Source: Panicum virgatum
Lineage: Eukaryota; Streptophyta; Magnoliopsida; Poales; Poaceae
DNA: 64,000 bases
Assembly (NCBI RefSeq): GCF_016808335.1
Contig: NC_053147.1
Location: 68,012,960 to 68,076,959 of the forward strand
Direction of reading: 5' to 3'
The notes beneath the pieces are model-generated. The model was not told where the DNA came from. It did no database searches and saw nothing but the letters and a program-made list of their open reading frames with translations. Shown here piece after piece: positions 12,256 to 23,487 of the stretch (the stretch's first letter is position 1; each line of letters begins with the position of its first letter). The translations under genes and the position numbers were made by a program.

Positions 12256-12752
12256 CTCTTTAAAAAACAACACATAGGGGGTAGGTAGGCGAACAGCAGC
12301 CTTACCAGAGAGCTGGAGCACTCCTCGGCGAGCCCACGAGCCACCTACCCCCAGCAGAAATCGAGCTCCGTAGGCTCACAACACCAATCCGAGATGAATC
12401 GCGCGTCGCCTGAGCAAACCTAAAATCTGAGAAACCCTAGACCCCCAAACCCAAAATGGAAGCTCTCGACCAGCTACCGCCAAAAAGAAAAGACAAACTA
12501 GAATTCGCCGGGAATTCGCGGCCAGGGACCCGAATTCCGGGCCCCGAACCCCGCGAATTCCACCCCGAATTCCACGCGAACGAGGCAGAGCAACGCAAGC
12601 GAAGCGGATAAGCACGCGCAGCTGGTAGTAAACTACTAGCTACCAATCCCCCCACCCACCTTCTTGGTCCACCCCTCGGGCGCGGGCATCTCGACGGACA
12701 CGACCTCCTCCGCCGGCGGCGCCTGCTGCTGCTGCTCGCCTTCCGTCGCCAT
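7655..12752 (-). CDS. MBD10/11-like: Methyl-CpG-binding domain protein, MBD10/MBD11-like
   Basis: Three coding exons: 12752-12660, 8556-8415 and 8319-7655. All introns are GT-AG and phases agree (93+142+665 = 900 nt, 299 aa). Exon 1 gives the start and PAPEGWTKK. Exon 2 gives the rest of the MBD fold ([19 protein letters not shown], then [19 protein letters not shown]). Exon 3 begins [15 protein letters not shown], a conserved basic segment, then a long Glu/Lys/Ala/Pro low-complexity tail. This layout matches plant MBD10/MBD11, nuclear proteins linked to chromatin and rDNA silencing; methyl-CpG binding is weak or unproven in that class. The 4.1-kb first intron (12659-8557) holds repeats and a poly-G run. 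The open frame on the opposite strand of exon 3 is a shadow. Looks intact. Confidence 0.93.
9030..9285. repeat. CTAAAGTTTAG-rich MITE-like repeat in MBD intron 1
   Basis: CTAAAGTTTAGTCC or its complement occurs repeatedly in about 240 bp. The block ends with GTGATCCAAACGGAACC, a terminus style common in grass MITEs. I could not find clean matching termini or a target duplication, so the superfamily is left open. Confidence 0.5.
11036..11945. repeat. Diverged ~200-bp tandem repeats in MBD intron 1
   Basis: About five degenerate copies begin near 11047, 11262, 11464, 11657 and 11866. Each has AAATGGGTAGGCTAAA-like sequence, then a CCACAGCTCCA-like core, then CATTCCCCATTCC and CTACAAATACA. Spacing is about 200 bp. 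Copies differ by substitutions and small indels, so the array is old. Confidence 0.75.
12225..12255 (+). repeat. 31-bp poly-G homopolymer in MBD intron 1
   Basis: An uninterrupted run of 31 G on the plus strand (C on the transcribed MBD sense strand), followed by CTCTTTAAAAAACAAC. The length should be treated as uncertain because homopolymers of this size are hard to sequence. Confidence 0.9.
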
Positions 12753-12880
12753 GAGGGTGCGGTGGATTCGCCTTCGTGCTCCCGCTCTCGCTGTCGTGTC
12801 AGGACACGAGCTCTCCGCTCTCGCCGTGCTGGTGGGGGAGGTGGGACGCGACGGGCGCGTGGGGGCATTTTCGGCCGGAC

Positions 12881-12888
12881 TTTTATAT
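12881..12888 (-). promoter_or_regulatory. TATA box of the MBD gene
   Basis: The minus strand reads GGATATAAAAG about 130 bp before the MBD start codon. This implies a transcription start near 12850 and a short GC-rich leader of about 100 bases. Confidence 0.6.
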
Positions 12889-12894
12889 CCCTCG

Positions 12895-14083
12895 CCCCAC
12901 GGGATAATTCGGATAACGGCAGCTTCTGGGCGGAACACCCCGCCGGGTTCGGCCGTCAGCCCTCCACCGACGCCGACGAGTGGGCCCGGTCTCGGTTCCG
13001 CCTCCGCGGGACCGGGGTGTCAGCGAGCGTGGAGGGACGCGCGGATCCGTAGGCGGTGCCGGGGCGGACGTGGGGGCGCGGGGTGGTGGCCGTCATGCGC
13101 TGCCGACGGCGTGGGGCTGTGCGGAGCACGTGGACACGGTCCATGCACCGGTGGGCTTCCGCGGCCCACCGCGAGGTGAGAGTAGCGCTCGTGGGCCGGG
13201 CGCAGCCAGGGAGGCGGAGAGGGAACGGCGGGTCGCGGGACTGAGAGGCCGCGCGGGCTAACCGGATTGCACTCCGCGCTGTTCGAGTCCGCGGAGGGGC
13301 CCGGGCGCGCGGCGACGGAGCCTGGCTCATGACGTGTGGGGCCCATGGGGCGCGGGCCCCCCGCGGCACGCGGGGATCTGGGCCTGCGCGCGAGCCGTGC
13401 TTTTCGTTTTCTCCTGTAGGCTGCGGACACCTCGTGGCAACCTCGGCGCGGATAAGGCTGACCACAGAAGCAAATTTGATCCCTTCTCGTTTCCCACGCT
13501 TTCTCTGTTTACAGTGTTAAATAGTATATCTATAATGTCAAACAGTGTATTTATTCCTCCATTTACTCCCTGCATTGTGGACGGTCTAGGGCCCGCAGAG
13601 AGGATCTCGGTGAGTAGAGTACTCTCGCCGCCGTGCGCGTGCGGGGCACGTGACTGGCGTGCTGAGGTTAGCGGGCCGTGGGGTGGGCTGGTGGGGGAGA
13701 CGTGGACGCGCCGCAGCGGCCCGCACGCGCGCCTCGTGAGCCGTGTCATCGCTGTCGTAATCTTCTCCTTTTTTTTGTTTTTTTTGCTACTGTATATACT
13801 TTATTTTCTGGGAGAGAAAAAAAGGCCGCGCACAAGAAAATCGGAAAGTCGGGGAAACTGGCCACGGGCCACACCTACCTACGGAGTACTCGGCTTGCTC
13901 AGCTGGGCTGGGCCCATTCTTTCTCTGCCATGCTGTACACTGCGGACCAGGGGCTACGTACATTTGCGAGATAAGCCCATGAATGAAAAATGTTGATCTG
14001 GGCCAGAAGTAGGAAACGATCTCGGCCCGCATCTTGGATTCCCTTTTGCTCTGCAGCAGCAGGTCTTGCTCTGCTTCGGCGAC
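12895..14083. other. GC-rich upstream region, no gene assigned
   Basis: Very GC-rich to about 13480 with overlapping biased frames on both strands and no recognisable motif, then AT-richer. I read it as MBD promoter and intergenic DNA. Confidence 0.45.
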
Positions 14084-14360
14084 AGAGGGCGTGTTTGATA
14101 TGGGCCAAAAGGGGAGGCCGAGCCCGTCGCGTGCAGAGCGGGTGTTTGATTTACTTGGCCCGGATTGGGAGCCTGGCCTGCGGCGTACAAAATCCCTTCT
14201 CTCTCCTGGTTCTGGCCATACGCTCTAGGTTTTCGTTTCTCCTCGGCCATGCTCTTGCGGCGCTCGCGCTGGCGATTCTGGCGGCTGCGCGCGGCTCTGG
14301 CGGGCTCGCGCGGGAAGAGGGAAACTTCCGCGCGCTCCCTTCCCCGCCGAAATCCATGGC

Positions 14361-15049
14361 CTATATTAACCCCCCTTCTCCCTCTCTCTGCTCTTCTCCT
14401 CCTCTCCACACTCCACTCCCGTTGAGGTACTGTCGTCGAGGTGAGCTCCGTTGCCGGCGCGTCGATTGCGTTCCGCGGGGTTCGTCTCCGTTCTCCCGGT
14501 GTGGATCTGCGTCCAGGCGGCGCGGCTCCCTCTGTTGGCGGGCTCCGGCGAGGCGGGCTTCTTCCTTCTTCTTCTTCTCCGGCGAGGCGGTGTTTCTGTT
14601 CGTGGATCTTGCGTCTCTTGTGGTTCGTCGTCCAGATCTGCTCCTTCCTCCCCACCACCTTCCGATTTGAGCAGCATCTGCACCCCTCCGACTCACCCGA
14701 GGTGAAATCGGTTTTTCCCTCAACCTTCTCGGTCTACTTTTAATGTTTGCCTCGGATCTCTGTACTTTTTGTTGATGTTTACTATACTCATGGTCAATCC
14801 TGCCTATTGTCGTCCATGGTTACTTGTTCTTATTGTTGGTACTTCGTTGATTTGTTTCATAGTGTTACTATTCTTGTCGATGTTCATGTTTTGTTGGTAC
14901 TGGGAGATGAATGGTCGATGATGAATAGCTTATGTGGCACAAGGAGGCATTTTTTATGCGGGCCGTGCCTTTTTGTGAATGCTTCCACTACCATGCAGAG
15001 GCCAGCCAGGGTCTACCTAAATTACTTATACATTTGTGAATGAATGTAG
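14361..15049 (+). promoter_or_regulatory. Harbinger promoter, leader exon and leader intron
   Basis: A TATA element (CTATATTAAC, 14361) sits in a CT-rich core promoter like those of grass housekeeping genes. A good splice donor lies at 14441 (GTCGTCGAG then GTGAGC), and a splice acceptor lies directly before the transposase ATG (TGAATGTAG, ending 15049). The inferred transcript has a non-coding first exon and a roughly 610-bp leader intron. Confidence 0.5.
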
Positions 15050-16226
15050 ATGGATGCAAATGCACAACATGCTTTAATGGCTAGGCAAGCAGCTGGGATG
15101 GTTGTTGTGATGGTGACCTTTGTAGTAAATAGGCTTAGAAGGATTAGTGGAGAAGAGGCAATCCCTTATGGCCCTAGGACTCATGCTGAGAGGCATAGGC
15201 AGAGCACACTGCAATTGATGTACAATTACAACGATGTTGAATGCGTTGCAATGCTGCGCATGAGAAGAGTCCCTTTTTTTCTTTATGTAACCTACTCAGA
15301 AATAGAGGCCTTGTACCTGAGACAGTAGGGTGTCCTGTGGAAGAGCAGGTGGCAATGTTTTTGCATGTGGTTGGTCACAACCAGAGATTTAGGGTAGTGC
15401 ACCAATCTTTTAGGAGGTCCATTGAGACGGTGAGTAGAGTCTTTCACCAAGTGTTGTATGCAATTGGTGAGTTAAGGGCTGACATGATAAAGCCTCCTTC
15501 CACTGTCACACATCCAAAGATTTTGGGGAGCCACAGATGGTTTCCTTTTTTGAAGGTAATTGTTCATTAGATGCACATCTCATTAGGTTGGCGACACTTG
15601 GTACACTTGTTGCTTAAATGCACTTCGCCAATTTTTTGTAGAATTGCATTGGTGCCATTGATGACACACATGTGTTGGCAAGGGTGCCTAGACACATGCA
15701 ACAAGCTTTCAGGGGTAGACACAAGCATCCAACACAGAATGTGATGGCTGCAGTGAGCTTTGACCTAAAGTTTACATATGTTCTTGCTGGCTGGGAGGGC
15801 TCAGCCCATGATGCACTAATCCTGGCTTCTTGCCTCCATTTAGGGGGGGTCAGATACCACTTGAGTGAGTTTGGGAATAGAAACCACCCCACCACTGCAA
15901 AAGAGCTATTCAATCTTAGGCACTCCTCTCTCAGGGTATCAGTTGAGAGGGCCTTTGGTGCACTTAAGGATCGGTTCAGAATTATTGACAACAAATCTTT
16001 CCACAAGTATAAGAGTCAAGTTAAGCTTGTACTGGCTTGCTGCATTCTGCACAATTGGATCATTGGGTTTGGCCTAGATGAGATTGTACCAGTAGAGGAA
16101 GGTTTTCATGGTGACCTGCCTGAGGATGATGAGGGAGAGGTGCCTCTAGACTCACCTACCATGGTGACTCTTAGGGATGAGATTTGCAATGCTATGTGGG
16201 CTGCTAGGGGGACATCTAGGACTTGA
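15050..16226 (+). pseudogene. PIF/Harbinger transposase (DDE_Tnp_4 family), degraded
   Basis: Exon 1 is 15050-15555, intron 15556-15641 (GT-AG), exon 2 15642-16226. Family signatures are VEEQVAMFLHVVGHNQRFRV, SHRWFPFLK, NCIGAIDDTHVLARVP, LAGWEGSAHDALILA, GVRYHLSEFG and VERAFGALKDRFRI. The first catalytic Asp and the late Glu are recognisable. There are two lesions. A frame change occurs in the T-rich run near 15275-15290, where one frame ends and the family sequence resumes in another. A deletion between ALILA and GVRYHL removes the DAGY segment with the second catalytic Asp. The protein could not be an active nuclease. In active elements it acts with the Myb/SANT protein encoded next to it. 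Confidence 0.85.
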
Positions 16227-16343
16227 TTTACTTGTATGTCATGGATGTGTAAAATAATTTGGTAGACCCTGGATATGGAACTAATGTGTGGTGGATTGTT
16301 GATGTAGTCTTACAATGCTATGTCTGAGACCATGTTGCAATTT

Positions 16344-16419
16344 GGTTATTTCTGCTTCATTGCTTCTGTACCTTTTACAGTGGTTATTTGTGCTTCATTG
16401 CTTCTGTACCTTTTACAAA
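16344..16419. repeat. 38-bp tandem duplication before the Myb/SANT-like gene
   Basis: GGTTATTTCTGCTTCATTGC and the next 18 bases are repeated head to tail with one change. The duplication lies where the N-terminal part of the Myb/SANT-like gene would be expected, and that part is missing. Confidence 0.85.
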
Positions 16420-16921
16420 AATGGGCTAAGGTAGCCAAGTTGAAGGACCTTAGTGGGGCAACATTTGATGATGATGTCCATGCCATAATGCTTGAGCAGG
16501 ACCACTACCTTGGTCATTGCAAGGTACTAAGTAATGTATGACAGCCTGTACAATTCTCTTCTTAACTCTGGCCTCTCTTCTTAACTGTCTTGTATCTTCT
16601 TCACTTTGTGGACTCACTACAGGACCACCCTAAGGATGTTGAATACCTCAACACCCCCATCAGGTTCTACAAAGAGATGGAGGCCCTCTTTGGTAGCACT
16701 TTGGCAACTGGTAGGTTTGCCTTAGGGTCCAATGAACCATTGGGGGTGAACAATGCAGACTGTGTGGCTGCTAAGCTTGAGGGGCAGGACTTCTCTTGTG
16801 GTACTTCTGAGTTTGGGGAGGGCAGCAATGACAACATTGTAGGGGCTAAGAGGAAGAGGGCCAACTTTAGTGAGGAAGAGATGCTTATGATGACCAACAT
16901 GACAGATGCTATCAACAATGT

Positions 16922-19900
16922 TGTGGCAGAACCACCTGAATTATCCCGGCTCAAGTGCGCAGGCCATCACCAGAAAGGCAACACCGGCTCAAACACACTT
17001 CAAACGGAACAATTCTTGGTCTGTCGGGTAACGTCCCGATACAACCACCGGTTCTCGGATCAAACAAGCATACCCCGCACGAAGGCGAGTACAGAGATAT
17101 TACAACCACAAGTTTACAACACAGGTACAATAATGATTACAAACTGTTTCAAACTATTATTACAAAAACCAACTTAAGTAATCAGTTATACAAGCCATAA
17201 CTTAAATTCAGAGTTTAAACAACGGAAGATAAAACACGACGGCTACAACACGTCGCAAAAGCATACCAAGCTAGCCCAAGCAAGGTATCACTCGTCAAGG
17301 TCATTGCCGGTCGCAGACGTATCCCACTCTACGGACCAGCCAGGAGACAAAGAGCAGGGATAGGCCAAACTAGCGATTTGATCCTCAAAACTCATACCTG
17401 AAAAAGGGGTTTCAACAGCAAGGCTGAGTATTCTAATACTCAGCAAGACTTAACCGTCAACGGGTATAAGTAGCCCACTTTAGCTAGACTATGCAAGGTT
17501 CTGTGAGGCTCTGGTTTTCCTTTTGCTGAAAAGCAATAAAGAGTATGTCCTTACTTTCAAGTTTTAGCTTTCAAGATTCTAGTTAATTAACCATTCTATG
17601 TAGCTTTCAAGATTCTATGTAGTCAAAATATAAGAGAGAGTGTCAGGTATATCCACTCCCCGGTCCAATCGGCTACTAGGCTTGCCGCGTACCATATTTA
17701 CGGCATGTGGCTAGTACTTTCAAAAACTTAACCAGCACTACCACACACCGCGACCTTAGCAAGTTCATCAATACAGACGGGGTCTCACCAAAGGTCATGA
17801 TATCAAACACGACCCCGTCCGTCGTCCTTATATTGATAACAGAAAGTAAACAAGCAATTCCTATAGAGCTCGCGAGTGACAGGCAATCACTCGACTTTTA
17901 CCGGTCCTATAAGCTTAGCAATTATTCGAACTCAGGTCTAGTGTTCAGTACATAGGTTCCTAAGATCATGCATCTAGGGTGATTTCCGTTTTAGCTTCGA
18001 GATCACCTCCGTCAGACTCCGGGATCAGCTCGTACGTCCCGTCCGATAAGGCAGTCGTATCTATATGTAATACAAGAACAACATTATAAACACACATGGG
18101 CAATCATTTATAGAGTAGTTAAATAACAAATTTAACTACACAAGGCATCATGATCAACAGCACAAATGAAGTTTACTAACTTCATAAACAAGTGGGGTGA
18201 TTTCCTATAACAACTAGTCATGGTTTGCTAATAAATAAACAACTCAAAGCACAAACAGAAATAAATTTAGCAAAAATTAACCTAAATATGAAATGAACAG
18301 ATTAAGCTACCCTGTAAAAATCATGCCAAGACATTTATCCATTTAATCACAACAATTTATTCATTTAGACAACACCTAGAAAAAGCTTGAATTATACAGG
18401 TCAAACTATAACAAAATGGAAGCTCAAAATTTAACAGGAGGTTCACACAGAAATGAGCTAGCAACTGTGAATTTTTCAGGATTTTATATATAAAGATTTA
18501 ATTCTGAGAAAATAAACAAGACAGAAATCAGATTAGTAAGATCCATTTTTAGCTCCTGTTCTAGCCATGAACTGAGGCTCAAACTTCCTGGACAAGCTAA
18601 GATACTCAAGAAGAACATTCAGAAATAATTTCATGATTTATTACGAACAGAAACTATTTACCATAATTAAAGTCTACTAAACAAGAAGTAAACCAAATAA
18701 ATAGCTACACCAGATAATGATCATGAAATTTTTATAGAAATACTAGTGTTATAAGAACAAACTACCATAAAAGTTTCACTGCAAGACATGGCTTCAAACA
18801 GTAGATAAGAAAAAGATAAAATCAACTAATAATTATGCACTAGCAACACAAATCAAATTTTCCAGCAAAAACTTGCAACTAAAGCCCAACATATTATGGT
18901 TCTACTGCATAGAGCTCTTCAAGAGGATTCCAAAACATCCATATTTGCTATTTTACGAATTTTCCACGAATTGATATTGAATTTCAAAAATCACAGCAAA
19001 CTATTACAAACAAGCCCCTATAGCACTATTCCCCTGAGTCACTGACATCGCAGACAGCCCCCTGGGCTTTTTCAAATTCAAGCACGCGGTCCTTGGCCTC
19101 GGTCAGAGAGAGGGCATGGGTGTTGACCGGCCTTTACTGGCGACGGCGAGCGCCGGCGGCGAGGGTAGGGTTGGGGAAAAGGACGAGCAGGTCGAGGCGG
19201 TTCTCCTGGTGCTTGGAATCGAAGCTGGGGTGGTCGGGAAAGCGGATGTCGACGGCGAGCGGCGGCTTGCGGGCTCGGAGCACGGCGGCGGGGTAACTCC
19301 GGTGGGTTTTGGGCTACGAGAAGCGGCTGGGAAGCTGCGCTAGGACGAGGCGCGGCTAATGGTGGGGGCTATTGGGGTGGAGCGGGTCTGTGGTGGCGGC
19401 TCCGCGGCGGAGGTGAGCTCGTCGGAGTTCGAACGGGGCGGCGGCGCTGTTCTGGGGCGTGGGGGCGAGGAGAGAGCAAAAGAGTGAGGGGATTCGGTTT
19501 CTGGGGATTTTGTAGTGCCCGTGCGCGCGATAGGGAAGGACGGCGAGCTCTGCAGCGGGCTCTCCACGGCGGCATCGCGGTGGTGGCCGCGCGGGCGGCT
19601 CTGCGCTCGGCGGGGGCGCGTGGCACGGTAGGGGGAGGCACAGCGCGATGGCAAGGGCGGTGGAGCGGCTCCGGGGCGACGCGTGGGCGCCAGCGCGAAG
19701 CAGAGGCGAAGTTGGAGTTGGCCGAGGAGGCGGCGGGCGGCGTGGCGCTGTTGGTCGGCGGTGAGAAGCAGAGCAGGCAGGAGGAAGGGGAAAAAGGGTC
19801 AATTTGCAAATTCCAAAAATTCCAAGGACCTGAATGTAAACAAGCAATAACTTTTAAACTAAAGCTCAAATGAAAAAGTGCCCAACATGAAAGTTGTTCA

Positions 19901-20274
19901 ACTTTTCAAGCTCTACAACTCTGATGTTGTGCAAAAATTTATTTGATCAAATATTCAAGAGCTATTTTTGAAAACATAGGAGGGATTTTGAATTCCAAGG
20001 AATTTTGTCTCTTTCAAGGTGATTTCACTTTAAACTTAGACTTAAAAGCAAAATTTGCTGCCATGTAATAAATGCACTAAATTTTGCAAAAACACCCTCC
20101 ACAAAAACTATAACTCCACAACCTATTCAAATATAACTATAGAAAGGACCTTGCATAAAATCATAATTACACATATAACCTTTATATTTACAAAAAGATC
20201 CTATTTCAAGCAATTCAAGCACATGATGCATATAATATATACACAACTATTGTGCAGACACCTAGGGTGTTACA
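16922..20274 (-). repeat. 3' LTR (3353 bp) of the nested Gypsy element
   Basis: Very similar to 23488-27004 with scattered substitutions. The main difference is near 17972-17995, where about 175 bp present in the other copy are replaced by a short sequence around GATTTCCGTTTT. The GC-rich block at 19090-19800 has overlapping frames on both strands but no recognised protein. Confidence 0.93.
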
Positions 20275-20292
20275 GCCTTTCCCCCTAAAAGG
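20275..20292 (-). other. Polypurine tract of the nested Gypsy element
   Basis: The minus strand reads CCTTTTAGGGGGAAAGGC directly against the left LTR, the expected plus-strand primer position. Confidence 0.75.
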
Positions 20293-21291
20293 AATCTCAC
20301 CCCGAGATTCTAAAAGATAGACTCTCGAGGGAAGAAGAAGCAGACCAATCATCAAGCCAGCAGGACAAAGTCACACTAGAGAATAATGATGTTGATGATA
20401 TGATCTTTTGTAGATAAGGATTGAGAACTTAGAGAAAGTTCACGAAACAAGGTATGAATTTATGGGCGAGAGGAATTACTGTGCGATTGTGTGAACTAAT
20501 CAATTGTTTTTCTACACTAAAGGCTCCAGGACTTCATTCTTTGCAGCTAGAGTCTGTGGATAAAACATGAGATCACAATCACCATCAAAGTCGGCTGGGA
20601 AAAGACCGGTGGATTATTCTAGTACTAACATATAGTAGGATTTTTGTAAAGAAGAGAGGACCTAAGTTCTAGGAGAATCAAGGTCTCAACCTGGTGGTGA
20701 ATCTAGATAGAAAAGATATCAAGGTGAGTTTTTGCTCAAGGACATTCTTGCTCAAACTGTTGATTAAATTAAACATTATGATGCGAGATGCATATGCTTG
20801 ATGACCATGAGAATGATGCATCCTCAAGATGTATGATTGCAATGCTGGTTAGTGACCCAGAAGGATATACCAAAAACTCACGGTTTTTGTTGGCCGAATC
20901 AAAACCCCAAGTTAACACAATATTCAGGTTGCGAAAAATGGATTGTCGGGGTATTGCTTACACATACCAAGATACCAGCGCGCTTCTAGTGGCACAAACG
21001 TATGGCTGCAGCACACACGAGGCCCTAGGTCCCGTCGCGGCACCATTGGTCAGTGACAGACACCACGACAAGGTAAAAATATAGCAACCTAAATAATGTG
21101 CATGGCTAGAAAGAAAGACGGAGGGTTAGGTGATAAACGCAAAACCCTTCCCAGATGCATATGATGTTAATTGTAATTGAGCCCCATGATGCACATGTTT
21201 AAATAATGGCCATGCAACAACCATGCTAGTAATGATCCTGCGTGTTATTCTAGTATTCTTGATTGCCACTCTTTTTAGTTTTCAAGGAGAG

Positions 21292-21975
21292 TTATCCGAG
21301 CAAGGAGGGTAATGGGATTTCCCTTTGATATGCAAAGTATGGGCTAGACGGTTTGAGAATTGAGAATATACCCGTCATATCCGGTGCACCTTCAAGAAGA
21401 TCGGCAGGTGGGGTGCCTCCAACCCTTCCTTGTAAACTAGCATGTCTCTTGCCCTTATTTTTGTTGTTCTGCATAGAATCTTGACCCCGTTTTGGTCGTC
21501 TAGGCTGGGAGCAGTGTCGAGCGAAGTGGTTAGGATTCCCACAATTGAAGCAACATTTTATTTTGCCTGAACCACCAAGTGGGATGAAATCCGTGCAGGT
21601 AATTTCCCACCCAGTCAAGTCTATGTCGCTTGGGTCATGCTTGAGAATCCGACGCTTTGCTTGGCGAGCCTTAAGTTCCATCGAAGGTCGCGATGGTGGC
21701 GTTAGGGAGTCTAAGTAAACATCCCTTGTCTCCTTTATTTCTTCATTTAGCTCTTGATATTCCGCAACCAGAGGTTGGGGGACATTATATCCATCCCCTA
21801 GCTGGTGTTGCTGCTGTAGGAGTTGATAAATCTCTTGCTGTCTCTGAGCAAGTTGCTGGAGTAGTTTGGTCTGGGCAGCCACGAGTTCAGCCAGGTTGGA
21901 TAGTAGTGGCTGTCCGCTAACACAAGCACTTCCCAACCCTGCAGGAGCATTGTGTGCCCCTTGCACCATCTGCAA
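21292..21975 (-). pseudogene. Gag remnant with CCHC zinc knuckle
   Basis: 227-aa ORF. A Gln-rich coiled segment (about residues 26-58, LVAAQTKLLQQLAQRQQEIY) is followed by basic sequence and a zinc knuckle CFNCGNPNHFARHC (C-x2-C-x4-H-x4-C, about residues 140-153). The C-terminal EGAPDMTGIFSIL resembles the linker that precedes the aspartic protease in Gypsy polyproteins, but the reading frame leaves the family and stops 19 residues later. The usual central gag capsid region also appears shortened. In a full element this protein packages RNA. Here it can at most be an RNA-binding fragment. Confidence 0.7.
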
Positions 21976-22954
21976 TGCGTAATTCTTTCATTAACTAGGG
22001 AAAAATTTAGTAGCAGCCAGAGAACACATTTTCGAATAAAACTTTCCACATGATCAACCATAGATCAGGTCACAAACTAGGCCAATTAATTTTGTTTTTC
22101 CCAGATACAATAGAAAGGCAGATTTCTAGATAGATCTTAGGCGATCGAATAGACAGGGTTCTTGTGCTACGCTGCTAATCAACAGCGATCATAGTAGTGA
22201 TTGGACTAAAAATATAGTCTCACAGATTCAATAGGCTAAAATTTGATGAGCATCCATGTCACAAAATTTGCAATATCTTTGGTATTCATCAAACAGCCTA
22301 GAAATGCACAATGAAGAGATTTGGCAAGTAGGAAGGATCATGATCTTCCAAACTGGTAGTCCAAGTGGTACTGGTTCATCATTTGAGATTCTAAGGAATG
22401 AAAAGATCACTAGACATCAAGATGGGGCTTAGGATGAAGGCATGACTTAAAACCATCTTTTTCATCTAAGAAAGTCTAAGCATTTTAACAAGCATGCTTC
22501 TAAAGTCAAAATTTATCCCACTTATGGTTTAAGCACACTAACACTTATCTATGAGGATTCATACTAGAAATTCCTTAAAAATCTTATGTAACAACTTCAA
22601 ATACTAGGAACCAAATCAAGCATCAACCAAATATGCATGCACGTCCTGACCGTCCTCACAAGATAAACAATTGCCAACTATCGTTGGGCTTATGTAGTTA
22701 GCACGGTGGCATACATAAATACGGCTCTCCCTATATAGCTAGTCGATACATTCTAACCGTTCTTAACTTATCGAATTGTGGTTAGTGTACCTACAGAAGA
22801 TTGGCAGAACATATATATATCCAATGAACCTTTCATGCCAGCACTCATGAAAGCGTCCTCAAACATTACCGCTCACTATAAAAGCGGCAGCCATACAATT
22901 TCCGCCGTATGGCCAACGTTAACATACACCACTTAGTGGCGTATTCATAAGTTC

Positions 22955-23215
22955 CTTTACTCCCAATGTAGTCGACCGAGGTCGGTATATTGGCAGCAGC
23001 TCAAGTAGATCACTGCTTGAGCGCAGCGTTCAGTTCGCATCGCCGACGGGAAGGTCAGACTCCCTCAGCTGACTGAGTATATTTTACTTCCAATATAGTC
23101 AACTAATAGTTGGTATATTGGGAGCACCTCAAGTAAGCCACTGCTTGAGGGCAGCGTTCGGCTCGCATCACCGACGGGAAGGTCAGACTCCCTCAGCTGA
23201 CTGAGGATCCTTATC
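22955..23215. repeat. ~128-bp tandem duplication in the element leader
   Basis: Two copies, each with TACTCCCAATGTAGTC-like sequence, GGTATATTGG, CACTGCTTGAG, and CGACGGGAAGGTCAGACTCC. Divergence is moderate. It lies between the primer site and gag, in the untranslated leader. Confidence 0.85.
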
Positions 23216-23473
23216 TTCTTACCTCAACGTAGGTGCATCGTTACAGGAATTAAGAGTTGCTTGTGAGTATGGTTTAACAAAATGTAAGTGCTGGAAGTCA
23301 GATAACATAAACCATACATAAATAGCCACCTAGTAATTCCCGTAAATTCCCTAGGACTACGTTCTATGCACAACCCTTAACGATTCCAACGTAGTTCTCC
23401 GAAATACTTTGTTCTTCCAATTTTATAAGAAAACCAGTTTTTAAGGTTCCAACATCTCCGGTGTATGCTTGCA

Positions 23474-23485
23474 GCTCTGATACCA
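23474..23485 (-). other. Primer-binding site, tRNA-iMet
   Basis: The minus strand reads TGGTATCAGAGC two bases inside the right LTR. This is the classical plant retrotransposon primer site for initiator methionine tRNA. Confidence 0.95.
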
Positions 23486-23487
23486 GC

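Noticed and set aside
13020..13470. GC-rich frames near 13.0-13.5 kb as a gene
   Set aside because: Open on both strands with Arg/Pro bias, no motif, adjacent to the MBD promoter.
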